Part shown: piece by piece, positions 38,901 through 45,790 of the stretch
Numbering within the stretch: position 1 is the first letter of the stretch
Layout of the letters: each line of letters begins with the position of its first letter
Assembly: GCF_041435055.1 (NCBI RefSeq)
Contig: NZ_CP108002.1
Coordinates: 5,766,001-5,830,000 of the forward strand
Direction of reading: 5' to 3'
Source of the DNA: Streptomyces sp. NBC_00341
Lineage (GTDB): Bacteria; Actinomycetota; Actinomycetes; Streptomycetales; Streptomycetaceae
Length of the DNA stretch: 64,000 nt
Position numbers and translations under genes: made by a program
The notes under the pieces: generated by a model
Told to the model about the DNA's origin: nothing
Database searches by the model: none
The model's input: the letters and a program-made list of their open reading frames with translations, nothing else

Positions 38901-39374
38901 CAGACCCAGCGCGGCGATGGCGTGGGCGTTGCGGGTCCGGTCCGCGCCCCACTCCGCCAGCAGCCGCACCGCGGCCCGCACCGGCTCGTCCGGAAACTGT
39001 GCACGGTGCCCCGCCAGCACCCGGTAGGCGCCCAGCACCCCCTCGGCCGCGCAGGCACGGCTCAGCAGCCGGGGGAATCCCTCGCCGCTGCCGCCGGAGC
39101 CGTCCGGCTCCCTGGCGGCGGTGGGCGTCCGCGCCCCCAGGGCCTCGCAGCGCTCTGCGAGGAACAGCGCGAGCTCGGCCATCGGCCCTTGTACGCGTTC
39201 GTGTCCGTGGGAGCCGACCGTCTCCGCGTGCTGCCGCAGGAACGCCGCCGCCTCGGCGTGCCCGCCGGGCGGCATCGCCGCGAACTGGTCGAGTACCTCG
39301 TCGTACGTGGGCGCCGACAGGGTCCGCAGCGCGATCTGCAGAGGCCGCGCCTCCAGGTCCTCGTCATCCGCCAT
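35979..39374 (-). CDS. TPR-repeat CHAT-domain (caspase-like) protease
   Basis: An 1131-residue cytoplasmic protein. Residues ~20-800 are a long alpha-solenoid of TPR-like helical repeats (for example DWANHLLHEGRHRRALYHAA). The C-terminal ~300 residues are a CHAT domain with strand-helix blocks ending in the catalytic dyad His980 (YIACHGHQD) and Cys1037 (VVLRACSVG), then the closing block IWQVDGTSSAALLDEV. These residues match the caspase/separase-like cysteine peptidase signature, so it is probably active. The ATG at 39374 follows GGGGGG and overlaps the upstream gene by 11 bp. In the middle gene of a three-gene operon; the solenoid presumably recognises the trigger. Confidence 0.92.
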   Translation of the reverse strand: MADDEDLEARPLQIALRTLSAPTYDEVLDQFAAMPPGGHAEAAAFLRQHAETVGSHGHERVQGPMAELALFLAERCEALGARTPTAAREPDGSGGSGEGFPRLLSRACAAEGVLGAYRVLAGHRAQFPDEPVRAAVRLLAEWGADRTRNAHAIAALGLLTEDGPSQVTARADWANHLLHEGRHRRALYHAARALSLQHAVGDAHSLVNTYLQLASVHLTMGDLPHRAEVLTQAAASVDREGTVSAVEEAAVRFQLANTLISLHRYREAVPPLERAEALAARPENDSDGAFMPSRWDLLSCRAQVAEALGALGAAADAYRALLELPEMSTRAAPRASTLYGLVSCLRRTHRQWEAFELLSDELERAEQQGAGYLNLVSLRCTLAALLFSGTDPRLPRDLLSLETQLTQGLFDSAGSTYPCFGELLVTMGDLDLSEGHEAGAAECYRYALYVSGDTEDARQPEHLPERIRERMPLSQLLPLGGPSDPIAFALSKLRKRMLRLFPEGAHDLPDTRLLALQRLCGVERDPARRARMADRLAAGLRRAQERNVSRTLQDLAVPVCEAVAEVRGPQVAVELLEEVLAFHDARGRLPDPALPLGLARLLARVPGGHRRAFEVLWHHRGLRLRARESHPLLQDADQAAGLVLPLYEALLSLLFEYGDDLPLPDSRPPELLAFDLHEEAKARGMADDLVRMPLAKPSQVPQRLWDAEQELLHTQRQLAGGERPDRAWSWRECARALTPLYEALEPFAPEYVRLRRAQPARFEEALRLLDEAAPAEGMVLASYFTGESETFCFVLASGENALRWHRIAVGRAQLHSAAEKIRLTVDGDRSAFPAVPPIKPRRPVPLPLEGLAELLLPFQELLADRGLLCVAPHGPLSVLPLGALRLPDGRYCVEQAALVYTPSISGLAALRAARRTGSGTALCVRVAAEEDLRGGGSGFEDESLPAGAGWRLSSLTGPEATPQEVLARIEQADLAYIACHGHQDRSDPENSALLLSDGTERPSRHADPASRRARRTFLRARDLAGSRTPSHVVLRACSVGWHEPDHPGEDFTGLPRALLRGGTRTVLAPIWQVDGTSSAALLDEVTGAVMRGRPMWRALWDAQRRMLADADHAYLSHPYHWAAFVPLGDWS

Positions 39375-40413
39375 GGTGCCCCCCGTTCCGTCCCTGGCCG
39401 CCGTGCCGGGCCAAGGCCTCCCGATACGGTTCAGGATGCTCGGAGGCGCGGGCGCGCAACCGCAGCTGCTCCAGCGGGTCACGCAGGCTCTGCTGCCCTC
39501 GCTCCACCTCCGTGTCCAGCAGCAGGGCCTCGAACCTGGCCTCCTGCTCGTGCATGTTCCGCTCCGGGAGCGTCGGTTGATGCAGTCGCGCCAGCACCAT
39601 CGACTGGGGTGCGGTCCGACGCAGACGCGCCAGCACCTCGTCCCGCTCCCGCGCCGGACCGGCCGCGACGCGGATCCGTGCCAGCTGCTCCAACGCCGCC
39701 CCCACCACCGGTGCGTCCTGCTCCAGCAGCGCCGCCGCCCGATCGAAGGGCTGGAGCGCGTCCTGCGCCTCTCCGAGGGAGATCAGCGCCGCGGTGTGCA
39801 GCAACAGCCGCTCGGCGCCCAGCGGTTCCTCACCGAGCCGTCCGCGAATCTCCTCGTCCGCCGCCGTGCGCAGCCCGAGGAAGCGCAGCTCGTCGGTACG
39901 TTGCCGGTGCAGTTCGCGCAACGCGATCAGCCGGTTGTCGGCTTCTGCGGAGCGTCGCGAATCCGCCGGATACGGCGAGGCGTTGGGGCCGACCGTGCTG
40001 AACCCGGGCACCACGTGGGCCAGCAGCCACATCGCCATCTCCGGCCGCTCCACGGCCGCGTACGCGCAGGCCGCGTCCACCCATGCGCCACGCCGTCGGG
40101 GATCCGCGCCGAGCGCCGAGAGCAGCGACGAGGTCGCCGCGAAGGCGTGCCCGGCCCGGAGCATCGCGATCCCCAGCAGATGCTGGTGCACCGGACCCCG
40201 CCTCGCGGCCTTGAAGAACGGCTCCAGTGCGCGTATCCGCTCCCGCAACGACGCCTGGGGCACCGGCAGCCGCCGGACCCACCTCCGCGGCAGTTCCTCC
40301 GCGTCGAAGGGAGCTTCCCAGCCCAGCACCGTCGCCGCATCGCGCACGTCCGCCACCCCCGTCAGTACCGGCGGCCATCCTCCCGTGCCCGGTGATAGCG
40401 GGCAAGTGGCCAT
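39364..40413 (-). CDS. Helical-repeat (TPR-like) protein, first gene of the CHAT operon
   Basis: A 349-residue protein, almost entirely alpha-helical, with TPR-like pairs such as HQHLLGIAMLRAGHAFAATS and RAAALLEQDAPVVGAALEQL. No catalytic motif, signal peptide or membrane segment is seen. The C-terminus overlaps the CHAT gene by 11 bp, implying coupled translation and a shared complex. It could be the sensor or scaffold subunit. No Shine-Dalgarno is obvious before ATG 40413. Three 29-bp direct repeats lie 54-141 bp upstream. Confidence 0.82.
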   Translation of the reverse strand: MATCPLSPGTGGWPPVLTGVADVRDAATVLGWEAPFDAEELPRRWVRRLPVPQASLRERIRALEPFFKAARRGPVHQHLLGIAMLRAGHAFAATSSLLSALGADPRRRGAWVDAACAYAAVERPEMAMWLLAHVVPGFSTVGPNASPYPADSRRSAEADNRLIALRELHRQRTDELRFLGLRTAADEEIRGRLGEEPLGAERLLLHTAALISLGEAQDALQPFDRAAALLEQDAPVVGAALEQLARIRVAAGPARERDEVLARLRRTAPQSMVLARLHQPTLPERNMHEQEARFEALLLDTEVERGQQSLRDPLEQLRLRARASEHPEPYREALARHGGQGRNGGHHGG

Positions 40414-40466
40414 GAAATGCCTGGGTGTTGACGATCACGCACTCGATCGCACAGCCGTGCGGGGCT

Positions 40467-40554
40467 CCGGATGTGCGGACGAGTACGTGCGCGGTCCGGA
40501 TATGCGGACGGTTACGTGCGCGATCCGGATGTGCGGACGGTTACGGGTGCGGGT
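40467..40554. repeat. Three tandem 29-bp repeats upstream of the CHAT operon
   Basis: Units start at 40467, 40496 and 40525, each beginning CCGGATRTGCGGACG and ending in a GTACGTGCGC-like block. They are adjacent with no spacers and about 80-90% identical. They lie 54 bp upstream of the first CHAT-operon gene and 27 bp from the end of the MmyB-type regulator gene. Candidate regulator-binding array. Confidence 0.8.
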
Positions 40555-40581
40555 CACCTTGCGGGCGAGTGCGGGCGCGGT

Positions 40582-41442
40582 TCACCGTGCGGACGGGCCG
40601 GTGTGCTCCGTGGGGAACGACTGGGTGCCCAGCACCCTCAGCAGGTCCAGCCGCTCGCGGCTCTCGGGGTCCGCAGGGGTGAGAACCAGCAGCTGCTGGC
40701 GCTGATCGGGGGTGAGCAGGGTCTCGCAGTCCATGAGCATGGGTCCCACCCGCGGGTGCAGGATGGTCTTGCGGTCGGCGCGCCTGACCGACACCTCGTG
40801 CGCGGCCCACAGCCGGCCGAACTCGTCACTCGCGGCCTGCAGGCGCTCGACCAGACCGGTGACCGTCGGGTCGCCGGAGCGGCGGCCGGCCACCGCGCGC
40901 AGGTCCGCCACGAACTGGCGGGCATGGCGCTCCCATTCCTCGGCCGGGGCGCCGGCCCGCGCGGCCGGATCGGTGAACCAGCGGTAGACGGCGTAGCGGC
41001 GGTCGCCGGAGAAATCGACGTGGTCGCCCGTGAGCAGGGCGGCCGTCCGGTTCTGAGCGAGGATCTCGCCCAGGTCGGACAGGACCGCGGCGGGGGTGTC
41101 GCCGAGCAGATCGATCATGCGCATCAGCCCGGCGCGGGCCAGCCGGGCGACCCCGTCGGCGGGCGGCGGCTGGTGACCGGCCAGGTGGAACAGGTGGTCG
41201 CGCTCGTCCTCCGACAGTCGCAGCGCACGCGCCAGGGCGCCCAGGAGCTGGGCCGATGGCTGACTGCTGCGGCCCTGTTCCAGGCGTACGACGTAATCCG
41301 TCGACATGCCCGCGAGCATCGCCACCTCCTCCCGGCGCAGGCCGCTGGTGCGGCGGCGGGGGCCCGCGGTGACGCCCGCTTCCTCGGGACGGATCGACTC
41401 GCGGCGGCGGCGCAGGAAGTCGGCGAGCTGTTCACGTTGCAT
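40582..41442 (-). CDS. MmyB-like HTH transcriptional regulator
   Basis: A 286-residue regulator. The N-terminal XRE-type HTH (~8-75) contains LADFLRRRRESIRPEEAGVT, TSGLRREEVAMLAGMSTDYV and RLEQGRSSQPS. The C-terminal MmyB-type ligand-binding domain (~105-285) has VLSDLGEILAQNRTAALL, YRWFTDPAARA and LHPRVGPMLMDCETLL. This two-domain layout is very common in Streptomyces and usually controls a neighbouring oxidoreductase gene. The ATG abuts GGAGGT with no normal spacing, which is odd; no better in-frame start exists. Divergent from an aldo/keto reductase across a perfect 27-bp palindrome. Confidence 0.92.
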   Translation of the reverse strand: MQREQLADFLRRRRESIRPEEAGVTAGPRRRTSGLRREEVAMLAGMSTDYVVRLEQGRSSQPSAQLLGALARALRLSEDERDHLFHLAGHQPPPADGVARLARAGLMRMIDLLGDTPAAVLSDLGEILAQNRTAALLTGDHVDFSGDRRYAVYRWFTDPAARAGAPAEEWERHARQFVADLRAVAGRRSGDPTVTGLVERLQAASDEFGRLWAAHEVSVRRADRKTILHPRVGPMLMDCETLLTPDQRQQLLVLTPADPESRERLDLLRVLGTQSFPTEHTGPSAR

Positions 41443-41471
41443 ACCTCCATGGTCGCGCCCGGACGGCGGTG

Positions 41472-41498
41472 CATCCAGGGAGCGGCGCTCCCTGGATG
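41472..41498. promoter_or_regulatory. Perfect operator palindrome between MmyB-type gene and AKR gene
   Basis: CATCCAGGGAGC (41472-41483) and its exact reverse complement (41487-41498), with 3-nt spacer GGC. It lies 30 bp upstream of the regulator start and 71 bp from the AKR start. Likely binding site of the MmyB-like protein. Confidence 0.75.
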
Positions 41499-41568
41499 AA
41501 CGCTCCTCTCCCGCACCCGCCCGATCCCGCCCACAGTGGAAGGAGTACCGACGACGAAGGAGACCGTG

Positions 41569-42582
<1,014 letters not shown>

Positions 42583-42619
42583 ACGGGCGGCGAGCCGGCG
42601 CACGCGAGGTGCCGGACGC

Positions 42620-42640
42620 GGCATAGGAATTCTCTATACC
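42620..42640. promoter_or_regulatory. Imperfect palindrome upstream of the SDR gene
   Basis: GGCATAG-GAATTCT-CTATACC: 7-bp arms with one mismatch, 119 bp upstream of the SDR start, in an AT-rich stretch. It could be a binding site for the LysR-type protein encoded beyond the SDR gene; weak evidence. Confidence 0.3.
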
Positions 42641-42759
42641 TCCTGCTGCTTTTTCGTCTTTGTCCCGCATTCCATTCCGGTCGTACGGTGAATCAGCGCG
42701 ACGAGGTGTACACCCCTTTTCGTTGAGCTGACTCACACACGATCGAGAGGGCCGGTGGC

Positions 42760-43608
42760 ATGACCACAGTCGAGAATGGAACCGGGAACGAATTCGGGAA
42801 CGGACCGGGAGACGGGTCGGGGAACGGATCGGGGAACGGGTCGGGGACGCCGGAATTGGCGGGGAAGCGTGCGCTGGTCACGGGAGGTTCTCGCGGTATC
42901 GGAGCGGCCGTCGTACGCCGGCTTCTGGACGCGGGCGCCGAGGTCCTGACGACCGCCAGGTCCGCGACGGGCACGGTGCCGGACGGCGCCTCCTTCGTGG
43001 CCGCCGATGTACGGACCCGGGCAGGGGCGGAGGCGCTCGCCGCGACCGCGCGGGAGATGCTCGGCGGGGTAGACATCCTGGTTCACAACGCGGGCGGGGC
43101 GCGGCCTCACGAGGGCGCCCTGGCCATCCCCGACGAGGAGTGGCAGGACGCGCTGGACCTGAACTACCTGGCGTCGGTGCGGCTGGACGCGCTGCTGGTG
43201 CCGGGGATGCGGGAGCGGCGTTCGGGGCGGATCGTGCACGTCTCCTCGGCGGCGGTCCTCACCCCGGTGGGTCCGTTCCTGCACTACACGGCGGCGAAGG
43301 CGGCGCTGGAGAACTACAGCAAGGGCCTGGCCGTGGAGCTGGCGCCGTTCGGCATCCGGGTCAACACCGTGTCCCCCGGCAGGACCGCCACCCCTGGCGG
43401 CGAAGCGACCCGCGAGCAGTGGGCGGAGGTGTCCGCGCGCATGGGCGGCGCACCCGCCCCGACCAACGCCGCCGACACCGCGCCGCTGGGGCGCGACGGG
43501 CTGCCCGAGGACATCGCGGACGCGGTGCTGTTCCTGCTGTCCGACCGGGCGAAGTGGCTGACGGCGAGCAATCTTATTGTCGACGGCGGAGAATTCCCCA
43601 GGGGCTGA
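42760..43608 (+). CDS. Short-chain dehydrogenase/reductase
   Basis: A 282-residue classical SDR. After a Gly/Asn/Ser-rich repetitive N-terminus (5-32, encoded by near-tandem TCGGGGAACGG units) come the cofactor motif ALVTGGSRGIG (~38-48), NAGG, the active-site Ser in IVHVSSAAV, and catalytic YTAAK. The Rossmann end is SNLIVDGGEFPRG. The cofactor-binding TARSATG after the second strand suggests NADP(H). The substrate is unknown. The extra ~30-residue tail in front of the fold is unusual. It converges with a LysR-type gene. Confidence 0.9.
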   Translation: MTTVENGTGNEFGNGPGDGSGNGSGNGSGTPELAGKRALVTGGSRGIGAAVVRRLLDAGAEVLTTARSATGTVPDGASFVAADVRTRAGAEALAATAREMLGGVDILVHNAGGARPHEGALAIPDEEWQDALDLNYLASVRLDALLVPGMRERRSGRIVHVSSAAVLTPVGPFLHYTAAKAALENYSKGLAVELAPFGIRVNTVSPGRTATPGGEATREQWAEVSARMGGAPAPTNAADTAPLGRDGLPEDIADAVLFLLSDRAKWLTASNLIVDGGEFPRG

Positions 43609-43678
43609 AGCCGGGGGATTGATTCCGGTTCCGGAATGCGGGTGTCCGAACGGCGACTCCGAAATGCTATTTCAGGCC

Positions 43679-43725
43679 GATGGGGATGCCGATGGGGATA
43701 TCGATGGGATGTTGATGGGGATTAG
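43679..43725. repeat. Four imperfect GATGGGGAT repeats
   Basis: Units of about 12 bp at 43679, 43691, 43703 and 43714. The last runs into the stop codon of the LysR-type gene (TAA on the minus strand). Between the convergent SDR and LysR genes. Confidence 0.8.
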
Positions 43726-44618
43726 GCAGATCTGGCGAAGGAGGCGGAATCGGACCAGGTCTCCTGCCGCAGAAGGCCGAGCAGGGCCGTCTCGGCAGGC
43801 CCCGCGTTCTGCCTGAGGACGGCGATGACGGGCTGGGTCACGACCGGGAACACCGGGCGGACGAGGTGCTCGTGACCGTGGGGCACGGCGGAGGCCGGGA
43901 CGAGCGTCGGGCCCAGCCCCTGTGCGGCCCAGCGCACGGCCGTCGCCGTCTGCGACACACGGGCGGCCGTGATCGGGGCCGGGCCGGCCTCCCGCAGCAC
44001 GTTCTGCAGGACGGCGTCCAGCGCGCTGTCGCGGTCGAACCTCACCCACGGCTCGCCCTCCAGATCGCGCAGGTCGACCCGGTCCGAGGCGAGCTGCGGG
44101 TGTCCGGCGCCCAGCACCACGACGAACTCCTCGTCCCCGAGGCGGTGGGCGTCGGCCGGGCTCCGCTCGCACGCCGCCATCAGGGCGAGGTCCAGCACGC
44201 CCCGACGGCACAGCTGCTCCAGCTCGGCGGAGCTCGGCTCCTCGAAGACGGTGATCTCCAGCCGGGGGAAGCGGCGGCGCAGCGTGCCCAGGGCGCCGGG
44301 GAGCTGCCGTGTGCCGAAGCCCAGCTGCGCCGCGACCGTCAGCTCGCCGGCCAGCTCTTCGGCCCCGGCCCGCGCCGTCGCCCTCGCCCGCCGCGACGCG
44401 CTCACGGCGACCTCGGCCTCCCGCAGGAACGCGCGGCCGACCGCGGTGGGCACCAGCCCGGTCGGCGTACGGGAGAACAGCTGCACGCCGAGGTCCCGCT
44501 CCAGGCCGCGGATCTGCTGGGACACCGACGGCTGGGCGACGTGCAGCAGCTCCGCCGCCGCCGTCACCGAGCCCTCCTCCGCGACGGCCAGGGCGTACTC
44601 GAACTGGCGAAGGCTCAT
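43722..44618 (-). CDS. LysR family transcriptional regulator
   Basis: A 298-residue LysR-type regulator. The winged HTH is at ~1-60 (MSLRQFEYALAVAEEGSVTA, ELLHVAQPSVSQQIRGLERD). The periplasmic-binding-like effector domain (~90-290) contains GELTVAAQLGFGTRQLPGAL, LDLALMAACE, WVRFDRDSALDAVLQNVL and the late FPVVTQPVIAVLR block. The ATG at 44618 has GAGGAA upstream and gives the canonical N-terminus; the frame is open further upstream but antisense to the ArsR gene. The convergent SDR gene may be its target. Confidence 0.93.
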   Translation of the reverse strand: MSLRQFEYALAVAEEGSVTAAAELLHVAQPSVSQQIRGLERDLGVQLFSRTPTGLVPTAVGRAFLREAEVAVSASRRARATARAGAEELAGELTVAAQLGFGTRQLPGALGTLRRRFPRLEITVFEEPSSAELEQLCRRGVLDLALMAACERSPADAHRLGDEEFVVVLGAGHPQLASDRVDLRDLEGEPWVRFDRDSALDAVLQNVLREAGPAPITAARVSQTATAVRWAAQGLGPTLVPASAVPHGHEHLVRPVFPVVTQPVIAVLRQNAGPAETALLGLLRQETWSDSASFARSA

Positions 44619-44760
44619 CGGTAGCCGTTCCTCCCCGCGGTGGACCGGAAGTCCACACCGTCGTCGTCGTGTTGTCGTGTCGTCGTCGCTGTCATCGTAA
44701 GTGAGCGCCTTCCGGGGCGGGCTGGGGTCGGAGGCCCTGCGCCGCATCACGCATATGCTG

Positions 44761-44789
44761 TTGCAGGCATATAGCTGAGGTCGTATATT
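44761..44789 (+). promoter_or_regulatory. Near-consensus promoter of the ArsR-type gene, probably leaderless
   Basis: TTGCAG (44761-44766) and TATATT (44784-44789) are separated by 17 bp, close to the HrdB consensus. The GTG start codon is only 7 bp after the -10, so the transcript should begin at or next to it. GCATAT repeats at 44751 and 44767 overlap the promoter and could bind the repressor. Confidence 0.65.
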
Positions 44790-44795
44790 GGTCTG

Positions 44796-45116
44796 GTGAG
44801 TACCCCGGCAAGTGACGTCATCGCAGTGCTCGCCGAGCCCAATCGCCGGCGCATTCTCGACCTCCTCAAGGATGGTGAGCGGCCCGTCGGTGAGCTGGTC
44901 GACGAGCTGGGGCTGACGCAGCCGGCCGTCTCCAAGCATCTGCGCACTCTGCGCGATGCCGGGCTGGTCGAGGCCAGGGCCGATGCTCAGCGGCGGCTGT
45001 ACCGGATACGCCCGGAGCCGTTGGCCGAGCTCGATGCGTGGCTCGCCTCCTACCGCAGGCTGTGGAGCGTGAGCCTGGACCGTCTGGACCGGCATCTGGA
45101 GGAAGGAGCATCATGA
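44796..45116 (+). CDS. ArsR family repressor
   Basis: A 106-residue winged-helix protein: VIAVLAEPNRRRILDLLKDG, VGELVDELGLTQPAVSKHLR, TLRDAGLVEARADAQRRLYR. No metal-binding CxC is present, so it belongs to the metal-independent ArsR branch that is commonly paired with SRPBCC genes. The stop overlaps the next start (ATGA). The GTG start lies 7 bp after a TATATT -10 element, indicating leaderless translation. It probably represses its own two-gene operon. Confidence 0.92.
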   Translation: MSTPASDVIAVLAEPNRRRILDLLKDGERPVGELVDELGLTQPAVSKHLRTLRDAGLVEARADAQRRLYRIRPEPLAELDAWLASYRRLWSVSLDRLDRHLEEGAS

Positions 45117-45670
45117 GCAATTCCGCAGACCCGGCAGGCCGGAACAACCCAGCCACCAACACCAACTCCACCAACACCGCCGACGCCACGGTGAGTACGG
45201 GTGGCGAGCGGCCGGTCCTGCGCTTCGAGCGGGTCCTGGCCAAGCCTCCCGAGGCGGTCTGGCGCGCGATCACCGACCGCGAGGAGCTCAGGGCCTGGTT
45301 TCCGTGCGAGGTCGTCACCGACGCCTGGGAGCCCGGCGCCAGGATCAGCTTCCCGTTCCCGGGGACCGACATGACCCTCACCGGCGTCGTCCTGGAAGCG
45401 GAGGCGCCCCGCGTCCTCGCCTACACCTGGGGAGAGGAGACCCTCCGCTTCCACCTGACAACGGAGCCGGGCGGTCGCACCCGCCTGGTGTTCACCGATG
45501 AGACGCCCCCGGACATCGCTGCCCGCAACGCGGCCGGCTGGCAGATCTGCCTCGGCCACCTCGCCGGTGAATCCATCGCCACCGACGCCTGGAAGGGGCA
45601 CTTCGACCGCTACACCGCCGCGTTCGAACCGGCCCTCGGCCCCCAACAGGGTCCTCCCGCCGGGAGCTGA
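45113..45670 (+). CDS. SRPBCC/AHSA1-domain protein
   Basis: A 185-residue protein with an Asn/Thr-rich N-terminus (8-30), then an Activator-of-Hsp90-homologue-1-like START fold (~35-170). The fold shows LRFERVLAKPPEAVWRAITD, LRAWFPCEVV, EAPRVLAYTWGEETLRFHLT and NAAGWQICLGHLAGES. Such proteins bind hydrophobic ligands and nearly always travel with an ArsR-type regulator, as here, with a 4-bp gene overlap. The ligand is unknown. Confidence 0.88.
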   Translation: MSNSADPAGRNNPATNTNSTNTADATVSTGGERPVLRFERVLAKPPEAVWRAITDREELRAWFPCEVVTDAWEPGARISFPFPGTDMTLTGVVLEAEAPRVLAYTWGEETLRFHLTTEPGGRTRLVFTDETPPDIAARNAAGWQICLGHLAGESIATDAWKGHFDRYTAAFEPALGPQQGPPAGS

Positions 45671-45790
45671 GAGCACGGCGGTACGCGGCAGTACGGCAAG
45701 TGGCTTACCGCGCCACGAATCGGGTGAACCCGCCTGCCGCTGCGCACGATCGCATGGGTGATCACGCCTGCTCCGTGTGTAGTGAACGGA

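Noticed and set aside
36360..40001. Very long plus-strand open frame (about 1.2 kb of codons) opposite the TPR/CHAT genes
   Set aside because: It is antisense to a gene with clear domains and catalytic residues, its translation is Arg/Gln/Pro low complexity, and such shadow frames are expected in very G+C-rich DNA.
35979..40413. CHAT protease as a CRISPR-linked type III-E (Craspase-like) component
   Set aside because: No Cas7-11-like gene, repeat array or crRNA features are nearby; only the TPR-CHAT architecture is shared.
40467..40554. 29-bp repeats as a CRISPR array
   Set aside because: The units are contiguous without spacers and no cas genes are in the window.
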